A DNA stretch of 64,000 nucleotides from Aaosphaeria pasadenensis (taxonomy: Eukaryota > Ascomycota > Dothideomycetes > Pleosporales). The stretch spans positions 806,001 through 870,000 of the forward strand of contig JAKLMB010000011.1 of the NCBI GenBank assembly GCA_022813625.1. Direction: 5' to 3'. Under the pieces are notes generated by a model. It had not been told where the DNA came from, did no database searches, and saw nothing but the letters and a program-made list of their open reading frames with translations. A program made the translations under genes and the position numbers. Shown one piece after another: positions 45,347 to 57,858 of this stretch. The stretch's first letter is position 1. Each line of letters opens with the position of its first letter.

Positions 45347-46596
45347 CCTCGTTCCCAAAGAAGATGGAAGTGAAGAATGAAGCACTAAGTCAGCCACCCT
45401 AAGCGGGAGACGTCAACCAGATCAGGTTAAGTGCCTCCGAAACCCATTCGCATTCATCTTTCGAGATAGCGACGTGATGTTTTGCTCGGTTTGTTTGTAT
45501 CAACGATGTGTCCTCGTGACTTTCCCGGCTTCTCAATTAAGATGGATATTTTAACTCCAAACAAATGTACTATGTTGGTCAAAGTCCAGTTTTACCTCTT
45601 CCAGTCTCACACGAGAGCAGCCACCAGACCGCATAAAAGATCCACGGCGGTGAAGGAGAAGAGGGATAGTGTTGTTGCAGGAACGTACGACAAGGATTGA
45701 AGGTTGTTGATAGTATAGAAGATCGGAGCTTCGTCTACCTTTCCTGTCCCTTCGGCGGTGAGACTTGAGGCATTCGGCGATTGACACATATGCCCGAGTC
45801 TAAGCGCAACCCTCAAGTTTAGCCAATCAAAATGCTCTATCATATATACGAGGTATCAACAACACTACTTGGAGACACCGTATACTTCAACTCTGCATGC
45901 TTCTACCCTCTAAAGGATTTCATTGGTAGCCAATGGCACGGAATGGCCCGAGAATTGATAGAAGACGGGACGTCATCGGACACAGTGAAAATCATTGAGT
46001 AGCCCATGGGAACATGGCATAACTTCTAGATAATCGACTTCATCGTCTCGGACAAAATACTCGAAGCCTGCAACCTCCTCAGTAGAAATGACGATATTGA
46101 GTGCATTGTTGACGCAAGCCGTTATCAATTGATACTTTCTATTGATGCAGGTAGTTGTACAACCTACAGACGTAGCTAGTCCTAGTAGTAAGTTGGCTAG
46201 GATCTGTGGAGGATATAGTAATGTGATTCCCATGCAAGGAGCAATGATATTAGCAGGGCAGCCATCAGAAGTAAGTGCAGCAAGATAATGCATTAGAATC
46301 CTTCATTGTTTATCCATTATCTATACTATTCATGGTATCCAATTAGGGCGCAGCCCTCTGTAGTTGGTTGTGCATTCGCGAGATATCGTCAATCGCCGAT
46401 TGTCACGATCCCCGAGAGTGCATGTGCTTCACAGCGGATGACGCATTTCCAAGAGAAATGCTGGCTGAAACACCGATACGATATCATGCCGATGCGCCTT
46501 TCAATTTCCATCCGCTTGCTTCCTTCAAACAAAAGAAAGGTCATTACGTCGTAAATGAGTCTCCGACTGTTGCGTTCGGAATTTCAAGTTTGTGCA
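45347..46596. other. Intergenic between Zn2Cys6 promoter and cysteine dioxygenase 3' end
   Basis: About 1.25 kb. The ORFs here (for example 45973-46293 on the minus strand) have no recognisable domain. Nothing further is supported. Confidence 0.5.
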
Positions 46597-47362
46597 TCAC
46601 GATTCTGGCACTACCGCTTGAGCTTGCGGTACGAAACTAGCTTTCCCTGTAGCCTCTTGGTAGATATTATACCCAATATCAGCAGCATTCGGCGGAGTAT
46701 ACACTGTAGTCTCATTAGTGCCGTGATAGTTGAGCGAGACGGGACACTACCTACAATGCAGCGAGACAGCGAGTTGATCCTGGCTTGGGTTGGACACTCG
46801 ATGGAGGCCGATTTCATCGGAGATGTATGTCACCTCGTTCACATTGTATGTCTTCTCGCTCTTCACAACCATCGGACTGGCGGCGTCACCTTGCTGCGTT
46901 GGCAGATCGTACAAGGTCTCCGTTAGGTTGCCGAACAGCACTTTCATGACGCAGTGTGCGTTGGCATGATCGTGAATTGGTGATCCTTTGCCTGGCTTCC
47001 ATACCAGTAAGAGCTGTAGGGGTCAGCGCCAATTGTTCATCTTGTCACTTCTCGACAGCAGGGAGAGGACTTACGATATTCGCCTTGTGGTTTACGTTCT
47101 CAATTGCATTCCGGGTGTAGTTCTTCCCCGGGAGGTTGTTAAAGTATCGAAGCCAATCGTTAGGATCCGACTTGTATTTTTGCATAAGGGAGATCAGGTA
47201 GTCGGCGTTGATATCAGATGCATCCATTCCTGAGCAATCGCCAAGATAGAGCTTGATGTCTCGAACGAGTTCATTGAGACTGTAATTCGGCTGTGATCGC
47301 ATATGAGGGTTGACTGGCTCTTGACTGAGTTGGTGAGGCTGTTCGATGGTAGATGTCGACAT
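46597..47362 (-). CDS. cdo1: Cysteine dioxygenase, type I
   Basis: Oxidises L-cysteine to cysteine sulfinate using O2 and non-haem Fe(II), so it controls cysteine level and feeds the taurine/sulfite routes. Three exons, 47362-47075, 47013-46755 and 46703-46597, give 217 aa. The cupin iron ligands are His110 and His112 (IHDHANAHC) and His167 (GLHRV). Cys117 and Tyr184 (HLYTPP) occupy the positions of the Cys-Tyr cofactor pair that boosts activity in the mammalian enzyme. Exon 3, reached through a GTAGGT intron with a CTAAT branch, supplies YTPPNAADIG. The start chosen is MSTSTIEQ, because the upstream frame lacks conserved sequence. It is divergently arranged with the HET gene. Confidence 0.94.
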
Positions 47363-48424
47363 GATGCAAGTTGTGATATTATCTCTCAGAAAAGTTGAGT
47401 AAATCGTGAATTCGATATTCGAAGTATTGGCACAAATTGGTGACACAGGATAGAACCTTTTGGTGAAGTTCGCGATTGGGGTGGCTATCGTCGTTTGACA
47501 TCAGGGTTCTTATCAAGATGGTGCTCATTTACATAGCAATTATGAGTCGCCGAATGCCCCTATTAATGTAGGTGCTCGTGCCACAGAGAGTTGAGACACC
47601 GATTAGTGCCCGATCCATCCGCACCGTGTTACGCAACGCCAACCTGTATGTCTGTTAGTGTACAATGAATGGCTGCACATGGCGAATGATTGCATCGTAT
47701 CATAGATAAGGAGTTAGAAAGGCGGTATCGTGTGATGCGTTTTGCATTCCGGATTCGTCGTAAAGCTGCCGTCAATTCAAGTATCTTGAACTCACGATGT
47801 GGTGTTCTATGATTAGCTACCTATATGCTACGAAATGGATACCTTTCAGTTGCCGATTGGCTGCCCATTCTACCATTATAGCTGCTCCGAGTCCAATCTC
47901 TCGATGTTCTTTAAGTTACTCTTTCTACGCGAAGAAGCGTAGCATTGCAAGGAGTAGCCTTGAAGTATTAAAAAAGAGGCTGATACATTCAAATCCATGT
48001 CACGAAGAAAATATCCCAGACAACAGTAGCGTCTATTTACCAAACAGACAAGGATTGTGTAGCGCCTTACCAGAAGTAGACATTGAGGCTGACGACCCAC
48101 CACGGCGAGCGTTTAAGTGAGGCTTGTATATTGATCTACCCCACCTGAATCGAAGCATAAGGTAGTCAACATACAAACACAACACCCATCATTGGGAATG
48201 GAAATTGTCCATGTTTTGTAAACAGCAAATACCATTCCGCCTTGTAGATCCTGTACATTTTTTGTCTGATAGCCTTTTAGTCGCGACTTCAATATCTTAT
48301 CTCCCAACACAATTCACCTTTCCTTCCACCAGCCCCAGCCGCAGATCATTTGCAAGTTCCCTATCAGATTATACCTTTTTCCAATCTCTAGGCCAATCGT
48401 ACCATTACCTGGTAACCACCAACA
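47363..48424. other. Intergenic, divergent promoter between cdo1 and the HET gene
   Basis: About 1.06 kb with no recognised gene. The ORF at 47797-48120 (+) lacks conserved features. The stretch should contain both promoters. Confidence 0.5.
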
Positions 48425-50567
48425 ATGTCTCACACGCTCTGCGACCCTTGCAAGAAACTCCCATCAGAATGGCTCATCCCCCGCTTCCACGAAACCTCCC
48501 CAACAGGAGCATCACATCACTGGACACACGCCTCCTGGACTGAATTCCAAAAGAGCGCCGAATCATGTGCACTCTGCTCTCTCGTGAGAAGCGAGCTCCG
48601 GCCCACGGCAAGGAAAGACTTCTTCCAGACCCAGGAGCCTGGCATTCGGTTTACGTCATCGGGATTCTCGGGCCTGGAGGTCTGGTGCGTGGAAGAGCAG
48701 CAGACGTGCAGGCTCGTGATTGGGCTTGATGGAGGTGAGTTGAAGATGTCTTGAGAATTTCATGGGTCGGATTGTGTCGGCTTGCATTGTAACTTGGGTT
48801 GGTAACAATTTCAATGTAGATGATATCAATCGGGTGCCACCAGAGAGCAGGAAACTATTCCAAGCACGCATTATAAGCCCCAAGGCCGGAGACGACAAAA
48901 ATATCGCTACCATCAAATCCTGGCTACATAAATGCGCCGTAACCCACACAAAATGCTCCTCGTGGGGCCAGCCAATCTCACCAAGCAGCAGATATCTCCC
49001 GACCCGAGTCCTCGATGTTGGCGACCCAAATTCCCAGACGATAAGGCTCCACGAACCAAAGGACGACGAGAAAGAAAGGTACATAGCACTCAGCTATTGC
49101 TGGGGGAAAGGAAACCCCTATCTGACCGACCGCGCGAACCTACAACGCCACCTCGACGGCGACATCAAGCTGTCCGATCTCCCCAAGACGCTTTCCGATG
49201 CCGTCGAGCTGACAAGAAAGCTCGGCGTGAAGTACATCTGGATAGACGCACTGTGCATCGTCCAAGACCACCGCGAAGATTGGATCCACGAGGCCGCCAT
49301 GATGGACAGAGTATATCTCCAAGCGTACCTCACTATCGCGGCTTCAGCTTCTGCGGACACAATGGGCGGGCTGTTCACGCCTCGCACTCCGCGGCACCAG
49401 ACATCAGCGCAGTTGTCCTGGCCGCAAGGAGACGGCAAGGAGCCGATTACGCTTCACATACTACCTACATTCGACAGTCTCAGCGACGAGCAGAAGACAT
49501 CGCCTCTTGCAACCCGCGGCTGGTAAGTTCGATCCCCCTTTCCCCCCCTTCCCCCCTTTCCAATCCCCAAAGCTGATCACCCACCCCCGTACAAACACAG
49601 GACATTCCAAGAGCGCGCCCTCAGCGGCCGAACCCTCCACTTCGGCGCCCACCAATCCCACTTCGAATGTCAAGAAGCCAGCTTCTCGGAGTCCTCAGCG
49701 CCCGACGACGCCGGCCACCGCACAGGCGACTTCTTCGAGATGCGCGACATGGCGCCCACCATCACCAGCGAGCCCATCCCGACGCACCTCCTCCACAGCA
49801 AGTGGGCATGGGTGGTCTCGCAGTTCAGCTCCCGGCGGCTCACGGCCGAGGGCGATGTATTCGCCGCGCTGGGCGGCATCGCGGCGCTGTTCGCGGGGAA
49901 GGACGCGCTGGGCAAGTACTTCTGCGGGCTGTGGGAGGACGAGATTCACAGGCATTTACTGTGGTACAGCGATAGGGATGAGGATGGGGAGGGGGGAGTG
50001 CCGGCCGGGCATACGAAGCCTGCGGCGTATCGCGCGCCGTCGTGGTCGTGGGCGGCGGTCAAGGGACCGGTGCGGAACAGGGCGCTGGAGATTTTCTTCC
50101 GGGTGAGCAGGGAGGAGGGGATCAGGATGACGGAGGAGTTGGGGTCGGATGGGTTGAGGTCGCATAAGATTTTGCATGTTAGGGCGATTAAGGTCGAGGT
50201 GGAGGGCTCGACGTCGTTTGGGCCTGTCGTCGAGGCTGTTTTGAAGGTCACGGGCGTGGTGTATCCGGTCAGGAGGGCGAGGCTGCTGAGGAGGGGCGAG
50301 TACGCGCTGCAGATTGCGGATGGCAGGACCGTGGGGAATGTCGTATGGGATGTGGATGAGGTGCCGGCGAGGGAGACGAATCTCTGGATATGTCCCGTGA
50401 TGCAGCGGCAGAAGATCGAGAACGGGTGGGCTGTGAGCGATTGTTTGATACTGAGGACGTCGGGAGTCAATATGGATGGCGAGTTGACTTTCGAAAGGGC
50501 TGGCGTCGGTAGGACTACGAATTTCTGGGTCAAGGGTGCTGTTCATCAAGACTTCACTCTGGTTTGA
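48425..50567 (+). CDS. HET-domain (heterokaryon incompatibility) protein
   Basis: Three exons, 48425-48734, 48820-49522 and 49601-50567, give 659 aa. The HET domain covers about 191-345: it opens with YIALSYCWG, then LPKTLSDAVELTRKLGVKYIWIDALCIVQ, then the DWIHEAAMMDRVYLQA block, and closes after the intron with the TRGWTFQERALSGRTLHF block. The N-terminus is Cys-rich (CDPCKKLP, CALCSLVR), common in HET proteins. The C-terminal 300 residues contain WSWAAVKGP, a typical late HET motif. Known HET proteins trigger cell death on non-self recognition; whether this copy does so is unknown, since most fungi carry dozens. All exons are open, with no sign of decay. Codon use in exon 3 is more GC-rich than in exon 1. 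Confidence 0.93.
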
Positions 50568-50798
50568 TTTGTTCATAGCGGACAATAGCGTCAATCCAAA
50601 GTTTATCATTTTCCAATAATTAGGTAACGACACGATCACAATAGGAAAATATGATAATGATAATATGCAATGTTTACATTACGAACTTCATGGACTTATA
50701 TTGGTATCTCTCAACAAAGCTACGCCTTCACTCAAACTTTTCTCGCCTAAACACTAATCAACAACAAGAAGCAAACACGCAAACAACCCATTCACGCT

Positions 50799-53231
50799 CT
50801 AGATAGCAATGGAGCTCGAAAGCGTCAATGTGACGGGCGAGCCGGTGAGCCTGACCCAGACAGTCAAGGGGTCGTTGCCAACCTTCTCGGTCCTGAAGCC
50901 CTGGGTGTTGGTGACGGTGCTGGGGAGCGTGACAGGGATCTCGGCGGAGCAGGTGTTGCCGTTGGCGGTGACGGTGACGGCCGTGATGCGCTTGTTGGTG
51001 ATGGTGTAGCTGAGACCGTAGTTGCACTGGTCGCGGGCCATGCGTGCGGTGTACGCATCGGCGAGGTCGTCCTGCCTGAGCGCGATCATGGGCCAGTTGG
51101 CGAGGCGGCTGAACTCCTGGACGGTCTGCTCGACCCAGGCTTGGTAGAGCGAGCGGACTTGGGTGCCATCGGCCATGGTGATCGTGCCCATGCCCTCGGA
51201 GCGGAGGTTCATCTGGTGGAACATGACGCCGTCGCGGAAGAGGCCGAAGTAGTAGCGCATCATGTCGTTCTTCTCCTGAAGCATGAGGTTGTCGAAGCCG
51301 CCGTTGCCGTTGGAGGTGTCGAGCCACTCCTGGAGGGTGCACTGGGGGCTATCGCAGTTCCAGTAGATGCGGAGGGGCCAGCGGGGGATGACGGTGAAGC
51401 CATCGAAGCCGTCGGTGTTGGTGTTGGTGATGTAGGGCCAGTGGCGGTTGTTGGGGTTGCGGAGGGCTGGGCGAGCATTGTCACCGACGCAGTTGCGGAG
51501 ACCGAGATCCCACCACGCGCGGAGGACGTCACCGTTGTGGAGACCAGTGATGGCTGGGGGGATGAGGGCCTTGGGGGAGAAGTTGACCTGGTCGATGGCG
51601 GTCTGGGCGAACCACTTCTGGTTGAATTGGATCTCCTTGTAGGCGTCGGAGTAGGTGACGTTGTTCAAGTGCTCGTGGGTGTAGGTGTGGCTGAGATGGA
51701 AGAACGCTGCGCGGTTGGCGGAGTTCTGGAACCAAACGGAAAGAGGATCTTGGTTGATGCACGTGGTAGTGTAGGTGTAGTTAGTGGGAGTGCTGGGCCA
51801 GAGGTTGATGCCAGTGCCGAGGGGCTTCTTGAATTCGGCATCGGTGGGGTTGTAGCCAGTGTAGATTGGGTGAGGGCTGCACTCCGGCTTGGACCAGTCC
51901 TGGTCGATTGCGAGGATGTTGCCGTTGCCGTTGTAGCCGATCTCAGGCTTGAACGAGCTGCCGGGGTTCATCTTTGCATTGATGGAAGGAATCCAGTTCT
52001 TGATCGTGTTCATGTCGGCAGGGACGACACGGTACTCGCCGGGGACGTTGTAGATGGGAGTACCCAGCATCATGTCGTCGATCTGAGCATTGATGTTGAC
52101 ACGACGGAAGCCGGCGTAAAGACCACGGGTGACCCACGTGATGGCTGCGTGCTGCAGGTAGTTGCTGGTGGGAGACCAGTCAGTGGCCCAGGTGGTGAAG
52201 AAAGCCATCTGTTCACGGCCGTTGAAGTTGTTGATGACACCGGCAGTGGAGGGGCTGGTCCACTGGCCGTTGGGCTCGAAGCGGGCGATTTCCCAGGTGG
52301 TAGTAGGGTCGGTGATCTGAGTAACGTAGTGGTACAAGCCGCGAGTGCTCATGCCAGCACCGGTCTTGAGGCCAGACTGGGCGAAGGAGGTGGTGTTGGA
52401 GAAGGAAATAAGCTGCTCGACACCATCGTCACAGCAGCTGCCAATGGGGGTGGTGCCAAAGGCGGGCTGCGGGTAGACATCGTACTGGACCATGCGGACG
52501 CCGAACTCGGTCTGATACTCGTAGAGTTGGTTCATCTGAGCATCAGTGAGGGCGCTGTGCCAGTTGTTGTTGCCATAATCGTAGGCAAGGCCAGAGAGGA
52601 GGAAGAGACCTCCGTAGTTACCCTGGGTTCCAGAGAAGAGCGTAGGGAGGGTAACACCGCCCTGGGGAACGAGAAGCACCTGGTATGGGATACCATAGGC
52701 GATCAGGCCGGAGGTAGCTTGGGTGGCAGACCACGCATCGCGTGCGATGACCAAGATGGTAGCCTTGACGTTGGCGTTGTTAACGAGAAGAGCAGAGATG
52801 GTAGCCTCAGCAGCGATGGCAGAGCTGGAGAGGGTTGCAGTCTCGCTTGAAGTCTCAGTCTCACTCAAGCTGACGCTTACGCTCGAGACGGCACTGGCGG
52901 TAGCAGTAGCAGTAGCGGCCTCTTCGACGTCGGGGTCAACGGTGGAAGTAGCAGTAGCCGTGGAAGACTCAGTGTCCTGACGACGCTGATGGCGGCGGTG
53001 GTACTCGGGGCGATACACGCTGTCTCCAGGTGGCGATCCATGGCTTTGGAAAGTCAGTAAATGGGTTCAAGCTCGATATGGGGAACGTTGAAAGCGTGGC
53101 AACGGTCGGTTGGATGTCCAAGACAATACCCTAGCAATCAAACAGGAGCAGATCAGCCAAAACACATACCCAGGGCAGGACTCGACGACAGCGGCCAAGA
53201 GGCCGACAGACGCCAACAAGAAACCCTTCAT
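50799..53231 (-). CDS. Secreted CE18 / Agd3-like polysaccharide deacetylase
   Basis: Two exons, 53231-53170 and 53043-50799, give 768 aa. Exon 1 encodes a signal peptide (MKGFLLASVGLLAAVVES, then CPG) missing from the large single ORF. After a Ser/Thr-rich linker of about 70 residues comes the conserved body of the Agd3 family. That family is the carbohydrate esterase that deacetylates galactosaminogalactan in Aspergillus; related proteins are often named extracellular serine-rich protein. The metal-site candidates are Asp343/Asp344 (AQIDDMM) and His473 and His477 (SHTYTHEH), the usual Asp-His-His set. The conserved IYWNCDSPQCTLQEW and RDGVMFHQMNL blocks support the family. No glycosyl-hydrolase, epimerase or synthase partner genes lie beside it. 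The exact substrate is unproven. Confidence 0.85.
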
Positions 53232-56200
53232 ATTTGCTAGGGTCCCGGTCGAGGATGTATTGATTAGGTTGATAGATCCAAACGGTATTAGAGTTTGGAT
53301 CGTCGGATTAGGACTATTGGTATATTATATGGGAACGAATGTTGTGTGATATTATAGGTATAAAGAAAGGACTGGAAAAGCTTTCCAACTGGATGATTCT
53401 GCAAACGAGAGCAGATATTAAACCAAACGGGGCGAGAGAGAGAATCTCGTGAAGCCGCTTGGAGATCCAGAGAATCGAAAAGAAGAGGGACGAGCTCCTT
53501 TTCAATTGATGCTGATAGAGAGGAGAAAGACAAGAAAGGTCGCCATGGAACGGCGTTAGATAGGGCCATATTTAATGCATGGATGGCCTGAATCTTGCTC
53601 TTACTTTTTCCCTTCCGCTTTCGTTCTCCACATCTGATATGCACACGGTGAGCAACGAGCCCACTACCCTACCAGTAATCTGGATTCGTACAACCGAAGC
53701 GAGAGAAAAATACGATAGACCTTTCACGTCGCATCATGGCGCTTGTCGGTGCCCTTCATGCGAGAGCATCTGGCCGGGCCGGGAACAGATCAAGGGACCC
53801 GCCTTCGAATCATCTGGGCCACGGTAAGGGCGATTTGGGCAAAAGGTGGTACACCCACCTGAACACGATCGTACGGCGTTTGGTCGAAAAGGCTAGGGGA
53901 CTACGCTGCATTGTGTGGATGACACGAGGACAGTGGTAGGGGGAGGTCAAGGGGAGCAGGGTAGGCAAGGCTACGATGTCAGCGAGACTGCGAGAGGTTC
54001 GGCCAGCCGAACGCCATCCCGCAGACTTGCTTGCAGCTACAGAGGGTTAACGAGTCTAACGACGATTCGCTCACCCATACCCCTGCCGCTAAGCGTGGAA
54101 GCCGACCGGCAACAATCCTGAAAGCGGGATAGGCAAACGTGTGATGGTGAATGTACCCCTGGATCTAGCGGCGAATCTCCGACAGCCTGGCCAAGCTGGA
54201 AGGGGATAAGGCAGGTCGAATGGAAGTCTAAAAATGGCGAGTGGTGGTTTTCGAAACGTCCGGCCAGGAAATGACGAGGGTGAACGATAGAAATGTGGTT
54301 GGGGTTTAGGTTAGGGTAGGGGTGGGGGTGGCTTTCGCCCAGGAAGTAGACATTGATGCTTGCATCTAACTTGACCTAGTAGCAGGTCAAGGAAGAGGTC
54401 GTTGGGAAAGAATTGCCTTGGCCTAGAGGGAGTGGAGTCGAGAATTGAGGCTTGCGACTCGAGAGAAGAGTAGTTAGTTACTGTGTAGTGGTGAACTTTG
54501 AAGAGGGCAAGTGGATACGGATGACGGCGCATCTGACTCCGAGCGAATTCGTTGGTGAGAAAAAAGCGAACAAGCTGGACTTGGCAGATGCAAGCCGCCA
54601 ATACTTCTCTATCCCCATCACGTCCAAATGACTCCAGTTCGAGACTCGAGACTCGTAAGTGTGTGCATCCGATTAACGGAATCTTACTCGACCTTTCTAT
54701 GTACTAGGAAAGCCTACCAGCCTTGTGCCTATACCTTACGTACACCTACCTACCGATAGTAATCGTCCACTATTGCCGTACGAGTTCAAAAACCGACATG
54801 GCGACTGCTCACGAGTCCATGACACGCTAGACTGCAGATAATAGATTGATGGAAGCGCTAACTAGGTATGCCTCATCATCATTCACCTTAAATGGACCAA
54901 GAGCTTATTGGAATGCCAATTCGCCAAGAGTCCCAAGACGCATACCGGATGTTGGGACAAAAATCTTAACTTCAACTATCCCCTTTATCGGTAACCAATT
55001 TACCAGAATATGGCAGTATGCCACGGCGACAAACCCCTGCATTAGCTATCGTGATAGTGATTATGGAAACATGGTTACATGGGGTGGACGTCGGTACTCG
55101 GTGCGTACTTGGTGAATATGTCGGTACCAGGTCGCAGGTCACTTGGTTTGATACTCAACTACCTACTTAGGTATATATCGATTAATTCCCGACCTACCAG
55201 GCTCGGATCGGATTCCCGTATGACGATCATCAAGCAAATCCTCGTAACCGAGAACAGTCCCTACATACAAGACGTAGTATCCATTGCTAATTATATCTAC
55301 TGTCTATGTAGGGCCTACGCAGATAGATACATAACCCTAGATCAGCCCCCTTGCCCACCAAACTCCACGGACAGAATTTAGAGGATGAAAAGAACATACA
55401 GCATTACTCAACAAATCGATACTTTCACAATCGAGCCTACTGGACGAATCACTGAATGTGGCGCCAGGACCGGTCTCCCGAACCCCAGATGATGAAACGG
55501 TCCCCACTGATAAGGGGGTGGGTGGGACTAGCACGCACGCGCTCTACTGTGTACTACCAGTGGTTCCGCAGCACCATAACGAACGAACGAACGACTAACT
55601 CAACGACGAACTGTAATCACATGGACATCAGACATAGGCAGACGTACGTATGTACGTGCAAGTAAACATAAACATTGGACAGCGCGAAAAAACGCCCTCA
55701 AGCCTCGTGCGGGAAAAACTTCATCCTCAACAACCAACCACAGACATATCACGTCCTCCGTGGACCGTACCTGCATGAGAAATGCAAATGAGACATACAG
55801 ACGAGAGAGAAAAAAAGCCCACCCGTTCCCACCCGCCGCCTCCCCCAGAGTAAAAAGCAAAAAGAGGGAAAAAGAAACGAAGAATATAGAAATGTAAACG
55901 AGAAAAAGCAAAAGAGCAAAAGAAGTGATGGTTTGAAGGTTCCACAACGTTTCGTGAACGACAACCAGACGCCTAGGTACATCTCCACACACGTCTACTC
56001 AACGTAGCCAAACCAGTAAGAAACCAGTGACAGTCCAATCCAACAAACTATGCCATTGCCATGCCATGCCATGCCTCTAATCTCCTCATTCCCAACTCTG
56101 ATCGCTATTCCCTCTTCCCAACTCTACACAGTATTTCCTTTTCCTATTGCCATTTATTCCCACAAAATCTCCACCAAAACGCAAATCGCAGATCCCTTCT

Positions 56201-57858
56201 ACCCGTAAACCCGTCGACCCGTCAAGCCCAATGTCTCATAAGGCGAGGCGACTCACTCTGGGCGAACTTTACCATCCCATCCTTTTTCAGCTCTCTTAGC
56301 TCCTCTCCCCCCTCTCTCGAGTCTTCCTCCATAGTCACTCACTCCCTCTCCATCGCACCCGCATCCTCGCCTCACCCTCGCCCTCGCACTCGCACTCGCA
56401 CGAACCGTAGGGATGTGTGCCATAAAAAAAAGCGGGTCCCGCGTACATACCTACATACCATACAAGCACCACCCATGAAAACCAATACTTCCCTTCCCTT
56501 CCCGATTCTGCAATATCACGGAGGGGAAGCGGAGGGGGTAGGTTTTTCCTAAATTCTGACACACAGCACACAGCACACAGTTCAACCCCCCGTAAGGCCC
56601 CGTTCTTTTTTGAGTGCGCAGTGTATTGCCTGGGAGGGGAGGGGAGTAGAACCACGTTCGTTACTCAGCTCGCCTTACACCTCGCTTCGTACGCAGAGAA
56701 ATGGTACTTCCCCAGAACCTCACAAAATCCCCTAGGTACGAAAGAAAAAGTAGATAGATAGAAAAACGGCACCAAACGACGCCATCTCGCTTTATCGTAG
56801 CCGTGATATCCGCGCCACGGGGCCCGGTAGCTGAGGTAGGTAGATTCGTACCGTACCCTAGGCAAGGCAAGGCTGAAAAAGAGAGTGAGGCTGAAAGAGG
56901 AAATGGGACTGCGAATGGCATTGCTCCTGGACCCCCCCCCCCCCCCCCCGTCTGCTTTCGACGACTGTCTACTACTCCATACTGACTCACGAAGACCACG
57001 GTGCAATCCACCTGTCACTCATTGTTGTAGATTTCATGATTGATTGATTTATTCATTCCCATATAGTTTCCCATTCCTTCCTATCATTCTTTTCGTATAT
57101 ACCAATATATCCTGGAGAGTAAGAACCAAGCGGGGAAAGAAAAAGAAAAATCTAAATCGTAAAATAAAACCACATGGCCGTATATAAGTCATCATTATTG
57201 TAGTGGAAACCCGTGTACCGTAGAGAGAGAGAGGGAGGGAAAAAACAACACCCACGCCGACCCCGTCCTATCGCTTGTAAGAGGGAGAGGAAGAAAGGGA
57301 TGGTATGGAAACGACGATTGTTCCTGCTCTACCATTGTCTGTCCTCTCTGCTGTTCTCTTCTCTTCTCTTCTCTACCAGAGCCAGCTCAGTATTTCATAA
57401 AAGGTTCTGTCGCTCCAACTGTACATGCATATTGTACCCATCTACAAGCCTCGCCAGGCAGCGCTCTCCGCCCCTTCTTGGTAGAGGAAGAATGATAAAA
57501 GAAAAAGAAAGGTAAAACATAAAAAGCGCAGGGGTATGAATGGTAAACGAAGACGGGGGGAATCATGCATATCGCATCAATGTCAAATGATCAAACGAAA
57601 ACTCCTCGCTATGCATACAGGCCGTTGGGGTATTCTTTTTGTTGATGCCCAGGGTATGCGGCGCGCGCAGAGCAGAGAAAATTCATAATGGAATGCGCGA
57701 ATCAAAATAGTGAAAACAAGAACGCTTCAATGCTGCGAGTACTGAGGGTGTCCAAATATCCAAATCGGGTAATATGGCGGTCGTGATGGTGGTGATGATT
57801 AGGATGAAGATGGTGATGGTGATGGTGCGCATCGTTCGCTTGCGACTCGTCAAAGGAT
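53232..57858. other. Long gene-poor region downstream of the RasGAP gene
   Basis: A 4.6-kb gap. The ORFs are short or simple-sequence derived. It contains a C homopolymer of 18 nt at 56932-56949, TGCCA repeats near 56049-56075, GA/CT-rich runs near 57225-57245 and 57350-57370, and several CCTAGG motifs. It may include a long RasGAP 3' UTR and the promoter of the CE18 gene. No transposon or tRNA was recognised. Confidence 0.5.
56932..56949 (+). repeat. Poly-C homopolymer of 18
   Basis: Eighteen consecutive C residues on the plus strand, in gene-poor DNA about 0.9 kb beyond the RasGAP stop. Confidence 0.8.

Noticed and set aside
50799..50830. Possible GPI-anchor signal at the CE18 protein C-terminus
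   Set aside because: The tail has a few hydrophobic residues but no omega site followed by a long hydrophobic stretch.
51141..52850. 569-residue plus-strand open frame
   Set aside because: Antisense shadow of the CE18 deacetylase exon; Val/Gly/Ala-rich with no domain.
54301..54332. TTAGGG-like sequence resembling a telomere repeat
   Set aside because: Only one true TTAGGG unit in a G/T-rich run, so it is neither a telomere nor a clear interstitial array.
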